From: Pigoraptor chileana | Lineage: Eukaryota; Opisthokonta; Filasterea | Direction of reading: 5' to 3' | Assembly (NCBI GenBank): GCA_943704495.1 | Contig: CALSCR010002899.1 | Location: 1 to 26,351 of the forward strand | DNA length: 26,351 nucleotides | Part shown: piece by piece, positions 1 through 11,900 of the stretch | Numbering within the stretch: the stretch's first letter is position 1 | How the letters are laid out: each line of letters starts with the position of its first letter | Made by a program: the position numbers and the translations under genes | The notes under the pieces: generated by a model | Seen by the model: only the letters and a program-made list of their open reading frames with translations | Databases searched by the model: none | What the model was told of the DNA's origin: nothing

Positions 1-75
<75 letters not shown>
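1..75. repeat. (AC)n microsatellite, about 37 units, cut by window edge
   Basis: Perfect AC dinucleotide run starting at the first base. On the EMG1 sense (minus) strand it is a GT run that begins about 12 bases after the tentative exon-4 donor at 87, so it most likely lies just inside an EMG1 intron. Confidence 0.95.
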
Positions 76-77
<2 letters not shown>

Positions 78-1041
78 GCAACAATACAGCCGATCGAAAA
101 TGCCAGGGCGTACCAATTTTTCTGCAACCGGGAGGCAGGTGGTCTGTGATGGGGTTTTTGATCACTTTGAGAAGCTTTTCGGGTCCGTTGCTCGCCCTAA
201 TGCTCAGCTTATGCAACAGTTGTACTGAAAACAGTGCGAGCGATTGCAAAGGGGCGAGATGCAGGCGCACGTCGAAAGCAGACGCAACACAATATGGAAG
301 GCGAAGAAAGAGTGAGTTCATGGATGCATGACAGAGGGAGCTCGCTGATGCATGACACGCCATTGCGCACAGCCACATTGATCATAAGACGCACCCATTA
401 GTCCACAGAAGCGCTTGAATGTGCGCGGTATGCGCGTGTGGGGATTAATCTCAATCAGCGTATTTTTCTCGGTGTGTATGTACACTTGTAGGAAGCCAGC
501 CTTGTTCAGGGGGCTGTCGAGCAGAGTCAGCAAGCACTGCGCCGCAGATGTTGAACACACCAGAGTGCAGCAGGTAACAACGAATAACATTGCGTGAGCG
601 ATGCACGAACACATCAATCGGGAAGTGATGGGCAGACATGATGCATATCTGGGTTAGCGCACCTGGTGGGTAATGTCTGGGCGGAGATCGGCGATGTCGC
701 GATTGTTTTTGCGAATGAAGTTCATGTGTTCATCACAGTTGAGGAGCTGAAATTCCTTCCCAACCTGATGCATTCGAGGAGAAGTAGTATGTTGTTGCAT
801 AATGTGAATGCACATAGGTGAAGGATTCAGTAGGAGGGCAGCGCAAAAGATCTAGCTGTTCGCAAATATATTCGTGACAAAGAAAAATTGTCCAAAGTAT
901 CAGAGTGTCAGGTGGCGGCAATCACAATGATTTTCTCACCTTGACGGCCTCAAGGCAAGCACGCTCTAGAATGACAATGACTCGCTTGTCATCATTGCCG
1001 CGGGGGGCGCGCGGCGCACGCGGACCCTCTCCATCCGCCAT
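1..1041 (-). CDS. EMG1: EMG1/NEP1 18S rRNA pseudouridine N1-methyltransferase, 5' part
   Basis: SPOUT-class methyltransferase of small-subunit ribosome biogenesis; the family methylates a hypermodified pseudouridine of 18S rRNA and acts in the nucleolus. Exons on the minus strand: 1041-940, 764-663, 536-395, 224-88 (last donor tentative, GTATTG), giving about 161 residues; the last third of the protein lies beyond position 1. Family matches seen: [15 protein letters not shown] (exon 1), LLNCDEH and RPDITHQ (exon 2), [19 protein letters not shown] and [13 protein letters not shown] (exon 3), [10 protein letters not shown] and [13 protein letters not shown] (exon 4, first codon split across the intron). 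ATG 1041 is the first in-frame ATG, with G at -3 and +4. The N-terminus is short, with a PRAPRAPRG stretch. It is divergent from VPS18 with 444 bp between the start codons. Identity is secure; the 3' end is unseen. Confidence 0.9.
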
Positions 1042-1485
1042 AGCTGCACAAGAGTCGGTGCACTTTCTACTGAAAGTTCTGATGGGTGGTGCGGCGGTGC
1101 TTGGGCGCAGAGTATCTGGTGTGTTAAACAGCTCCACTGGAAGTTTCACAATTCGAAGTTCTTTTTTTTTATGTCGATGAATTCCCAATGTGATGCATGC
1201 AATTGCGTTCACGGATTAGCGCGGCCCACGTGCAAATGTCTCCGTAAACTCACGTGATCAGGATTCCCGGAAATATATTTACGGAAAAACAAGTTTCCGA
1301 CGACTGAGTCGGAGTCAGCAAACCTGTTTACGGCGTTGGTTTGGGTGATCGCCAACGGACGCAAAGCACTGAAGATTTACCTTATATCATCCAACAACCG
1401 TGTCTTTAGCATAGCACGTATATTTTCTCACTCGTTTGCGTATTCGCCTTATACTCCCGATGGGAGCGTAGATACACACACAAAA
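1042..1485. promoter_or_regulatory. Divergent promoter of EMG1 and VPS18
   Basis: Head-to-head spacer of 444 bp between the EMG1 start (minus) and the VPS18 start (plus). No coding exon is recognisable. It must hold both core promoters and 5' UTRs. Visible content: a T run near 1160, two CACGTG palindromes at 1227-1232 and 1251-1256, and an imperfect GACTGAGTC palindrome near 1303. No clear TATA box was seen. The promoter role is inferred from gene layout only. Confidence 0.6.
1227..1256. promoter_or_regulatory. Pair of CACGTG E-boxes
   Basis: CACGTG at 1227-1232 and again at 1251-1256, 24 bp apart start to start. The second sits in TCACGTGA. CACGTG is the classical site for bHLH/bHLH-Zip factors, including Cbf1-like, Myc/Max and TFEB-like families. 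Binding here is inferred, not shown. Confidence 0.4.
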
Positions 1486-4400
1486 ATGCTGTTTGACCAA
1501 TACAACTACCAGGACGATCCGCCGCCACCTGTGAATGTGTCGCGAGGATTCGTTCCCGAAGATGTTGTCGTTGTCAACCCCAATCTCGCGACTCCGTATG
1601 CCGCCAAGAAGGAGCCCCCGATATTCGAACTCAAGACTGTGCAGTATAAACCACCCGCACAGGTGCGATCATGTCACAATCACATTGCACCAACTGACTT
1701 AGTAGCCTTTTTTGAGGCGACTGAAGTGGGATTATTGGATGTTCACTTTCCCCGACTTTCGCATTCTGTCTTTCTCATTCAATGACCTTTTCACATGGCT
1801 TCATCTTTTTCGTGTGCATGCAGCTTGTTGGAATGGTGGTCAGCAACAACATCATCTGTCTTGGGCTTGAATCAAATCGGATTGTGCGCCTCGACCTGGA
1901 CAACCCTAAAGATCTCGATGAAGTGGAGGTACGATGCGGTTTCGCTTGTTTGAACTGCATACGTTGATCTAAAGCATCGGGCCGCTTTAACACAGCACGC
2001 AGATAGTGGTGCTGTGTGAGACTGCGTCTTGTTAGCGTATATATATATATATATTGTACTGCTGCTCATCCGTGTACTTCCGTCCTGTCATGTGCCTTCA
2101 CTGCTAGATACCACGGAAGGGCGCCGACGACAAGATTCACAAGATGTTCCTCGATCCAACGGGTCGTCATCTCATTGTTGGCATGGAAAGTGGTGACAAC
2201 TTCTACCTTCATCTGTCATATAGGAAGTTCAAGGCACTGTCGAAAATGAAGGGCATTATTATCGGTGAGTGTGTCTGGCCCTATAGTAAGAATGTTGATG
2301 TCCGCTCGTCTGCGTCATCGGTGTGTCTCGACCACCAACAGATGGGATGTGTGAATTGCGCGTGATGAAGGAGAGTATTTGCATTGGGTTTCCCTCGTAC
2401 AACGCAGTTTGAATTATGTACCCAGACCACGAATGTATTGGATGGCGGTGATAACGTTGCGCGAAATGTGGCGTCCGTCGCTCTCTCATTTTCTTTACCC
2501 TTTGTGGAGCCCATGGCCATAGCGCCTACGCATGAATATTTAGATCTCATTGTGCGCTGGTTTCACTCGTTTTGACACAAACAGTCACATCGCAACGCCT
2601 ATGTGTTCCAATTGGTAACCGTGTGCGCGTCTCTATCACACAGAGTCGATTGCGTGGAATCGCGTTGGACGCGTCGAGGTATTGTCCACAAAGGAAATAC
2701 TTATTGGCACAAGCAAGGGGCTCATTTACGAGTCGGAGATTGAGCCGATCGACGCAGGCTTCTTTGAAAAGAGGGAGGAAAAATATTTCAAGCAGGTGGG
2801 TGTGTGTGTATGTGTGTGTGTGGCTGCACTCGCAGTATGCGTGTTGCTTGTGCGTCTGCGCCTATTTGTCGCCGCTTTGTCATTCCTCTCCACAACGCAT
2901 TGCGTGTGCTCTCTGCACACAAGCAGCCATGCTGTGTGTAGAGATGGCTGGTTGTCTCCACAACAAATCATCCGCCTCTCCGCCCCGCTCGTCCTAATCC
3001 CCACCAATCGATTCACACGCGCATCCCATTTCTCAATCTCACGATTCGAACAGGTGTACGCTGGCGCTGCCGACCAATCGCAGCCAATCACGGGACTGCG
3101 TTTTGAGATGTTCCCGACATCCGGGGCAGGCGAGCGCAAGTACCTTGTGATTGCAGCCACCCTCACCCGCATATACCAGTTCATTGGATCGGTCCCCGCG
3201 GATGCGCAATCGCCCATCTTCACGCACGTGTTTGAGTGTAGCGATGGAATGCCGTCCTTCCACGAGCTCCCCGGCGAGCCTCGAACGCCCGAGCTGCATC
3301 TCTACTCGCGCTTCGGGGGCCTTCCCAGCGCGTTCGGGTGGGCGACGGGGCCGGGCATATACACTGGCAACCTTGTGTTTGGATCGCAAATGGCGGGCGA
3401 ATCGGCCATGACAGATATTCGCCTCGTCCCGTATCCGGCAGACGATGGTGCGTCGTACGAGGCGCCGCTGTCGTTTCTTCTGACGGAATTCCACTTTTTG
3501 TTTCTCTACGAGGACCGTTTCGACGCCGTGTCCATACTGAACGACAAGCGCGTGCTGCGACAGAGCTTGAACGCGCGCCAGGGTCGCGTGCGCAGGATGG
3601 TCTCCGATCCCGTGCGAGGGACAATGTGGGTGTACTCCGAAAGCGGCGTCTTTGAGATTGTGTCGCGCCAGGAGGACCGCCACGTGTGGAAGATGTACCT
3701 GGACAAGCGAAAGTACGACATGGCCCTGCAGTACTGTCAGGACAATCCGGACAACCGCGACATTGTGGGTTGCTGTGTCGCACGCATTCGTGAATGTATT
3801 GTCGCACCTTGCGTTGCACTTGTGATCCGCTGTTCCGCGAATTGGTGATGTCCCCACTCTGCTTGCTCGTATGCCTTGTGTTTGGAGACAATGATATGTC
3901 CCATGTTGATTCCGTGCTGAATATTGTTCAACGCTTCCTGTGTGCGCATGGGTCATTTGCTGCATTCGCTCGTCGTTTGGCAGGTGCTGACGGCGCAAGC
4001 TGACAACTTGTTTGAGAGCGGGAACTTCATGAGCTCTGCCGTTGCGTATGCGCAAACGAAGCGGCCGTTTGAGGACGTCACTCTCAAGTTCATTGAAAAG
4101 GATGAACGGGATGCGCTCATGTCGTATCTCCTCAAGAAGCTGGAAACACTCAAACTTTCGGTGTGTGCACGATCTATATGCTTAAGCCCAGAATGAACTA
4201 TCATCATGTCCTCAGGAGCTCAGTGTGCTAACTGTGCCCTGTATCCGCGGATGATATGTGATATTATTATTATTCATGTGTCTCTTGTCTGCGTGTGCTG
4301 ACGCCTGGTGTCCTGTCACACGCCGTCCCATTATGAATACCTCCATTGTGCACCGCATTATTCCGCCGCAACACAACCCGCCGCCATCGCCTCCCCCAAC

Positions 4401-4677
4401 CAACAGGAGAAGGCGCAAATCGTCATGGTGGCGACGTGGCTGGTTGAAATGTACCTTAACAAGCTCAATGTGTTCAAGGAGGAGGGAAAGTCGCCGGCGC
4501 GGAGCCAACTGCAGCTGGAGTTTCGCCGGTTTCTTGGCGATCCCAAGGTTAAGGTATGTGTGCATGTGTGTCCGTCAGTGCCTTGCCGTGGTCACTGCCG
4601 GCTTATTTTGCACTATTTGAAGCATTTGTGCGGACATCCGAATCTTGCTTCTTTTTCTGTTCCTAAACTGCATGTCC

Positions 4678-4733
<56 letters not shown>

Positions 4734-7603
4734 ATTTGCAGGACAATCTGAACAGACAAACAACCTACGATCTGATTGCGAGCCACGGCCGCGTGGACGA
4801 TATGCTCTTCTATGCAACGCTTATCGACGATCACGAGCGTGTTATTAACCACTTCATTCAGTCGGGCGAATACCGCGTTGCCTTGCGCACACTCAGCAAG
4901 CAGGTGAGCGCCCTCTATGTAGGCGAGCGTGGCGTCACAATGGAGTTGCTTTGGATTGTGTAGTGTAGTAATGCCCGCGAATATACTGATGGCATGCACA
5001 CTCACACGCACTCACACCACATGCACACACACACAGAACGACGAGGAATTGTACTACAAGTTCTCTCCCATACTCATGCTGCATGCGCCGCAAGAGACGG
5101 TGAATGCATGGATGAGCGAGGCCCGGCTGCAACCAAGCAGACTTATTCCAGCGCTTGTCAGATACGACCAGCACAATGCCGCTGCGGATGGAGGGGTGTG
5201 TATGTTTGTGTTGATGTTTATTTTCAACCTTCTTTGTTGCGGGCACGCGCCGCTTGTAATGTGTCTAAAACCGCATCTGTAAATGTGTGTTTTATTGTGA
5301 AGGCCAACAACCACGCCGTACGGTATCTCGAGTACTGTGTTACGGTGGCAGAAAATAAGGACGCCGCCATCCACAACTATCTTCTGTCCCTGTACGCCAA
5401 GATGAAGGACGATAGCCGTCTGCTGTCCTTCCTCAATAAGCAGGTGGGCAATTGGGTGTCGTTTAGTATAAAAGTGCAGAATTGAGTGTGAATCGCAGGG
5501 GGTGCGATATGGCGAGTACCTCCCTGGGTGTGGGTCAGTCAATGCCAGTCGCACGCGTGTGATGTCTGCGTATGATTTCGCGACTGTTTATCGTGTTGTG
5601 GTCATCTCAACAAACTCGACGGTTCCCGCGCATGTGCATTGTTCCACTCGCCCTTGATTGCAGCTTGAGTCGGGGATCATCTTTGATCTCAAGTACGCGC
5701 TCCGATTGTGCAAGGAGGAAGGGAAGCTGCGTGCGTGCGTGCACATTTACTCTGCGATGGGCTTGTTTGAGGAGGCTGTCGACCTGGCCATCAAGGTGTG
5801 TTGATGCAAGAACCTTTGGGGACTGCGTTGTGCGGCTGCTCATACTCAGTTTGTACATTCTTAGTGCACATGGGTCGCATCGTGGCGTTGTGTCCTATCG
5901 CGCAGTGCAGTGCTATTATCAATGGATAAACGAGGCTCCTCAAAGTGAAGTCGCAAATGTATTAAGCAACGGAAGCCCCGTGCCCCGTGCGTTTTGTCTG
6001 CAGGTTGATGTGGATCTCGCAAAGATCAACGCCGACCGACCCGAGGACGACGACGCCCTGCGGAAGAAGCTGTGGCTGCAGATTGCCCGCCACGTCGTCG
6101 AGGAGGAGCGCGACATCAAAAAGTGGGTCACGTAGGGTCACATGAGCTGTTTGTTGTCGATTTCGCTCGATACGATTCCCGTTACATCTCCATAATGATG
6201 CAGCTGAGCGCAGAAGACATTTGCTTTACTTTGTGAAGTGTGGTCCGCTAATCGATATATAATACGTGTGTGTGTGTGGTGCGTGTGTCTGGTGTCTTTT
6301 TTGTATGTGTGCAGAGCAATGGCGTTTGTCAACAGCTGTGACTTGCTCAAGATCGAGGATATTCTGCCATTCTTTCCCGATTTCACTACCATTGACCATT
6401 TTAAGGTCGGTGCTTGGCGTCCTATGGTTATGGGTTACGCTGGAATGGTCAACCCTCCCCCCCACACCCCCCCCTCCTTTCCACGTGCCACAGTTGTTTG
6501 GGTTGTTTTCGCTCACACTGAACATTCGGTTGCACATGCGCATCTGTGGTTCATGTGCAGGACGCCATTTGTGCGTCGCTGGATGACTACAATAAGCACA
6601 TTGATAACCTGAAGAAGGAGATGGACGAGGCGACGCAGAGTGCTAAGGCAATTCGCTCGGATATTCAGGAACTCAGAAACAAGTGCGTTCCCTTCTCTCC
6701 GTTGCTGCATACATGCGTGCGTGTATGTGTATGTGTATGCGCGTGCGCCGCGTCCATGTGTACGTGTATGTGTATGTGTGCTTCCCGGTGCACCCAACTT
6801 TCGGTCTTACTTCCGGCATTCCACTAACCAATATTTGCTATTGTCTACATTGTGCCCATGTCGAATCAGGTTTGGGGTTGTCGAAAACACCGACAGCTGC
6901 TCCATATGCGGGTTCTCGCTGCTTTCACGACCGTTTTACATGTTCCCGTGTCACCACATTATCCACGCGGACTGCCTTGTGCGCGAGGTGTGTGGCGGAG
7001 CATTCCCTCTGCCAAGGGCTGCCTGAGATTGTGTGATGTTTTACTCAGTTAGGGCAAGGGTTAGAGTGGCTCGCCATAAGGGCTCCTTGTGCTGTTTGTC
7101 AAATGATACCAGGGCGCATGTCTGCTTATTCATGTACGCTGCATTTACGCACACTTCAGGTCTCGTACTCGCTCAGCAGCGTGCAGAAGCAGCGGGTGGT
7201 TGACCTGTATGCGCGCGTGGCCACTAGCGCCGCGGCACCCGGCAATGCCAGCGGCGACGACATGTCCCAGGTCGTCACACCGATGGACCGGATACGGGTG
7301 TGTGTGTGTGTGTGTTTGTGTTTGTGTGTGGGACATGTGCTCATGATCATGCTGGCACGTGCTGCGTTCTGCTGCTCAACGGGCTTGCATATCGGGATCC
7401 TGTCGCAGCTGCGTAACTACTCTTCATCTGACTTGTCTGTCCTCTTTCCTTTCCTCGCACTGCCCCTTTCGCAGAACGAACTCGATGACATTATCGCCGC
7501 CGAGTGTGCTCTATGTGGCGAGCACATGGTGCGCTCTGTCGATCGACCGTTCATCCAGGCAAACGAGACGGACACTGTTGCAAGAAGCTGGTCTCTCTCT
7601 TGA
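1486..7603 (+). CDS. VPS18: VPS18, HOPS/CORVET core subunit with C-terminal RING
   Basis: Class C Vps protein that scaffolds the CORVET and HOPS tethering complexes on endosomes and vacuole/lysosome. Exons: 1486-1662, 1824-1928, 2108-2264, 2644-2795, 3054-3764, 3984-4160, 4407-4553, 4742-4903, 5037-5195, 5303-5443, 5664-5795, 6004-6122, 6315-6405, 6561-6682, 6870-6987, 7160-7297, 7475-7603; about 978 residues, close to human (about 970). Order: N-terminal beta-propeller (ADDKIHKMFLDPTG, KGIIIESIAWN), Pep3/Vps18 region, alpha-solenoid (AIHNYLLSLYA, VDVDLAKINADRPEDD, LLKIEDILPFFPDF), coiled coil, then RING-H2 with C861, C864, C878, H880, H883, C886, C947, C950. The RING is split by two introns. 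All joins keep frame; most introns are phase 0. ATG 1486 is the first in-frame ATG. Stop is TGA. Confidence 0.96.
2038..2055. repeat. (TA)n run in VPS18 intron 2
   Basis: Nine TA units inside the intron 1929-2107, about 50 bp before the acceptor. Simple-sequence tract with no other content visible. Confidence 0.9.
2796..2821. repeat. GT-rich tract at VPS18 intron 4 donor
   Basis: The intron opens GTGGGT and continues as an almost pure GT tract for about 26 bases. The whole intron 2796-3053 has no stop in the VPS18 frame, so retention would add 86 residues without a frameshift. The family alignment (FKQ joined to VYAG) shows that it is an intron. Confidence 0.8.
4679..4732. repeat. (AC)27 microsatellite before a VPS18 acceptor
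   Basis: Perfect AC run of 54 bases that ends nine bases before the 3' splice site at 4741. It occupies the place of a normal polypyrimidine tract; only CATTTGCAG remains between repeat and exon. The same intron (4554-4741) opens GTATGTGTGCATGTGTGT, which is GT-rich. Confidence 0.95.
4999..5036. repeat. AC-rich tract ending at a VPS18 acceptor
   Basis: Imperfect ACTCACACGC-type tract that runs straight into the acceptor ACACACACACAG at 5036. No pyrimidine tract separates it from the exon. Confidence 0.8.
6715..6781. repeat. GT/GC-rich tract in VPS18 intron 14
   Basis: Imperfect run of GTGCGT, GTATGT and GCGTGC units in the first half of the intron 6683-6869. It is the same strand bias (GT on the sense strand, donor-proximal) as in other introns here. 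Confidence 0.7.
7049..7064 (+). other. Telomere-like motif in VPS18 intron 15
   Basis: TTAGGGCAAGGGTTAG, two TTAGGG-type units with an interrupting CA, inside intron 6988-7159. Too short to be a fusion scar with confidence; recorded because a similar motif occurs at 23279. Confidence 0.4.
7298..7331. repeat. GT-rich tract at VPS18 intron 16 donor
   Basis: The donor itself is the first GT of an eight-unit GT run followed by TTTGTG units. The true donor is fixed by frame and by the VPS18 family match on both sides (exon 16 ends MDRIR, exon 17 begins NELDDIIAAEC). Confidence 0.85.
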
Positions 7604-8926
7604 GCTGTATGCATTTGATCGGGACTCAACTAGTTCTATAAAGTGGGCGGGCCCGAAGCCTAAAGCCGACATTTGATAGTGAATTGTGACTTGCACCAAT
7701 CGTAAATTGTTTGCAAAAGTATTTTATTTAACGGTCGGATTTACAGCGAAGTTATAGTACAATTGATCATATTCTTCCCTATCTGCGTGGACCTCTCCTG
7801 ACTGTTCATTTGTATCGCGCATGTCGGCGTCTCGACTCGCGGTTCAGTTGTGAGTATGAGAATATAGTGGTATTGGACTCGCAGCAGAGGCGGAGTCGGG
7901 TGAGTCATGCTGACACAGTTTGACACACGACGCATCTCTTCCGAATCAGACGCCCCGGCCGCCACTCGCCGAAATAAGGGCGGGGAACTGCCAGTGGGAT
8001 AAGCGCGCCTGCATCAGTTGAGTGTGTCTAAGCCAGTTTGGGACTGAAACTGCTATGCCATGACACTCTGCCTTCACAGTTGGCCTATACTCCGCGTAAT
8101 GCTGAATAAGCCCGTGGTTCGGCGGCACGGCGAAGATGGTGCCGATGCCCTTCCCCTCCCCGTGGTTGCAGCAAAAATGGTGCCGGCCGTGGTCCGCAGG
8201 TGTCGCTGGCGATCGCAACGTGTCAAAGTTAAATTCTCCGCAATCGAAAAATTGATCGGGTTTTTTGCAAATCACTTTTTTATAGTTAATTACTCCGATT
8301 CGGTGTGTTTAAATTAAAGCACGTATTATAAATCAGCTCAACTCAGGAAGCCAAACTGTCACACAGCAGATCGGAATGGATGACAACCAGTCGCAGGAGC
8401 ACACCTCTGTTTTGTGGTTCGTTTTGCGGCCCTTTGTTTATGCCCGGGCACTCTCCGGCAGAACTCCGGCTACTGAAGACGAGGCGCTCATTCTGACTGA
8501 ACCAGGCCCGCCGCCCCCCACTGCAGCCAGCCAGTCATCGGCCACAGCAACATATCACAACTACTGCCAGGACATCCGCTCCCAAACTGCAACACTGATC
8601 TGCCGTGTGCAATGAGCCATGGACCGACGCCTGCGGTTAGAGCATCCCAGTATAAATTCAGTAGTGCGGGCAAGCTGACGTCGGACTCCACGGCTCAGAC
8701 GGCAAGCAACAAGATAAGACAGCTTTCGAATGGCTTATTGCTTTTCTAAGGGCTCGCCAAAATCGGAAAAACTCTCTCCACATACTGTATTAACAGTCGG
8801 CATTCGTTGACCGGGGTCATAAGCCGGGAACCGAATCCAAGTCAAGCTGAGCTCGGGACCGGCCGAATCAGTCCAGTGGCGATAACAGCCACTCAAGTGC
8901 CAGCGTTCGTACAAGACACAACTAAT
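7604..8926. other. Spacer: VPS18 3' side and TmcB-like gene promoter
   Basis: 1.3 kb with no recognised coding exon. It must contain the VPS18 3' UTR and the promoter/5' UTR of the next gene. I found no AATAAA hexamer within 200 bp of the VPS18 stop. From about 7981 to 8880 the tetramers ACTG/CAGT are unusually dense (22 by hand count). An open frame of 79 codons at 8376-8615 begins with ATG but matches nothing I know; it may be an upstream ORF or chance. The frame just before 8927 is open back to 8807 but has no ATG. Confidence 0.5.
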
Positions 8927-11900
8927 ATGTCTTCCATCGGCGGTGGTGGTTCTCAACTGACTGCCGATGCCATCGTCGACGGGCAAGATGAGGACAACGA
9001 TCTCGATGCGGAAGAGGAGCGATCCGCTCTTGAGCGCGCGCTCTTGCACGCCAAAACGGGTCTATTCGGCGTCCTTTTCATCATGGCAAAGGAAACCACT
9101 CAGAGTGCGCTCGTTGTCATCATCGAGATCATCATCGACTTTCTCCAGGTGCTCTCCTTTATCCTTGCAAACAGCTTCGCCTGGAACTCGGCTTGGATGG
9201 GCTGGCTGTCGACCGCAACTCGCATCTCTCGCTTCCACTGGTACCTTGAGATCAGCCCAACGACAACACAAGCTATCTTCTTCATCGCCCTCGCCGCCGT
9301 ATTGCTCGTCCTCCTCAACGCGGCATACGTGGGCGTGACCTTCAGCCGCGGCAAGAGACTGAACCTCCTCCTCGTCAAGACGCTTCGAAGCACCGCCGGA
9401 ATCCTCGTCACTGTCCTCTTTCTGCCTCTCATCGACATATTCGCATCACGATTCGCCGTCTGTGACGTGGGACAACTGCATATTTACAGTAGCGAGTGTG
9501 TTTGGCAAGGCCCTGAGATTATCGTCAAGATTGTTGCCATTATCGCCATCATACTTCTCACGACCCTTTCCCTCGCCGTGGAAGCGACATTTTTCGACGA
9601 GAGTCCGGAGTCCAAAGGCATACTCTCGCGCCCTCACGCACGAATTGACGTCGCATACCTCCTCTACAAGGCCCTCATCTCGATACTGGACTCTGTACTT
9701 GATCTCGACCAGGCGAAGCAACAATGGGCCCTCGTCGCCGTCCTCGCTGGCGGCTCCTTCCTCTTCTCGTACCTGTACACGTGGTACCCGGCCTACTACA
9801 GGTTCGGCTATTCAAAGCTACGCGCTACTGCCTTGTGGTGCCTTGCATGGGCATCTGCGGCACTCGTATGTGTGCAGATTTCCTACGACAGTGACAGCAA
9901 CGCAGGTCCTGTCCTCTTCTACGTCGGACTTCCCTTGGCGGCCTTGGCGGGCTCACTGGCCATTTCGGAGCGGCGCCGCCACATTCTCGAGAAGGATATA
10001 TTCCGCATTACGTCACCGTATGAAATAGAACTCAAGGTGCGCTTTATGCTCGAGCCCCTCGTGAACAAGCGCCGTCGCATCATGGCAGGCCTCGACCAGA
10101 GTGACGCCGACGCAACGATCGACGGGGACTGCGCTGATGGCAAGCTCATCGCGCAGGCGGGTGAGGTGTACCGCAAGGCTCTCAGAACAATTGGCGGAAA
10201 CTCGCTCCTCCACGTCTTCCAGTCGCAGTTCTTTTACGCAACGTCGCACAACGGCGTCCTCGGAGCGCGCGCTCTCGCAAAAGCGTCGCGGTCAGCTCCC
10301 TTCAGCATCGACGAGCAGTTTTTCGTGTACCGCCGCCAGCAAATGTGCCAGGAGTACTTTTCGTCCAACGCCAGCGAGAGCAGAGACGTCATAATGTACA
10401 TGACACTCATGCAGAGCATCCAGACGGTCCGCCGTGTCGAGGGCAAGTGCCTGGGCGCCCAATCGGCCTTCTGGAACGAGCTCCTCAGCACACGCCCGGA
10501 CTCAACACGCCTCCGCGGAATATCCTCCGTCATCAATGAGAACATCGCGCTCGGACAAAAGAGCTTCCGCACACTCCTCCGTATGAGTCCAGACTCACCC
10601 CAGGTGTGTCGCATGTATGCCAACTGGGTCGGGTCGGTGATGTTCGACCAGGACAAGAAGGTGAGGTACCTAAACAAGGCTGCCATGCTCGAGAGTGGGC
10701 ACGAAGAGACGGCTGAAAACGAGGGAAGCGGCGGGGGCGGCGCACTGACCATGTTCAGCGGTGTCAGTCGTCTGGATCTTGACGGCTTGCGCGATGGATC
10801 GAGAGCAGTTTTGCGCCTTCTCTGCGACGAGGAGCGCCTTGGGACCATCGAAACAGTGAATGCATCGGCGATGAGGCTATTTGGATGCGTACGCCACGAC
10901 CTCATCGGCCGCGACTTCACCGTCATTCTCTCAGAGCCGTTTGTGCGCGCGTACCAGTCTGCGGCGCAGGCGTATGTATTGGAGGGATCGCTTGAAATTC
11001 GCGGGTCCAAAAACGTCTTTTTCAAAAACAAGGTGAGTCAACTGTGAGATATGAGCATCAGCAGTCACTGAGCATACACTATGCCGTCTCCAATTGCAAC
11101 AAATAGAATAGAGACAACAGCACACTATAACACTCAATTTGATGCGGCCACTTGACTAAGCATTGCATTTGCACGAACACATCCAGGGTGGCTTCCTGTT
11201 TCCAGGCCGCCTGACAGTGAAAGACATACCCGGACAAGGAGTCCTTCCGTCGTTTGTCGCAATCGTCGAGCCAGTCGTCACGAGCGCGCGAGATCATTTT
11301 GCCCTCGTCAATGACGATGGCTTCATTGTTGGATGCACCGCCAACTGCCTCGCGCTGTATCCCGAGCTGCGAGTGGAAGACATGCTCGATTACAAGATGC
11401 ACATATCGGCGCTGATTCCGGGATACGATGCGACGATGGCGCAGCAGATGGCAACTACGGCGGGTGCCAAATTGTCCATTGCATCCGACGCTCAGGCAGA
11501 CACCGGCGACTACAGTGCATGCAGCGTATGGGAATCAAAACTGAGTACCTGCGATTCTGAGGTGCGCGTGGTGCGCATTCTCACGAGCGACGAGAGCACA
11601 GACCAACGGGGCACTCCGTACGATCGCATCTATCACTCTTTCCCGAAAAAGGAGCAAAATGGCTCGCTTTACAACTCGTTTGATGGATCGCGCATCCGCG
11701 CAACTGCCGAACAGTTTGGCCGCCCAAGTCCTAATCATTGCGAGCGTCCATCCATGGGCCTCTCTGGCATGCCAACAGAGCTTCCTATGGAGAGAACATC
11801 GTCTGTGCGCTTCAATGCCACTGGTCGCGGGTCGCTGAAGCGCTGCGGGGTGTCTATCACGGTGCCGGAAGGTGGGACGGAGGAGCACGAGATGGAGCCG

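Noticed and set aside
2358-2520. Box C/D snoRNA in VPS18 intron 3 (GTGATGA near 2363)
   Set aside because: No CTGA D box or terminal stem at a suitable distance was found.
3039-4055. A 338-codon open frame on the minus strand
   Set aside because: It is antisense to VPS18 exon 5 and its neighbours, whose frame has clear family matches; the antisense peptide has none.
7946-8275. 109-codon minus-strand frame as a gene
   Set aside because: No recognisable domain, no conserved neighbour logic and no splice-supported extension.
8376-8615. 79-codon ATG frame as a small gene
   Set aside because: No family match, composition like the spacer, and placed in the likely 5' UTR of the TmcB-like gene; at most an upstream ORF.
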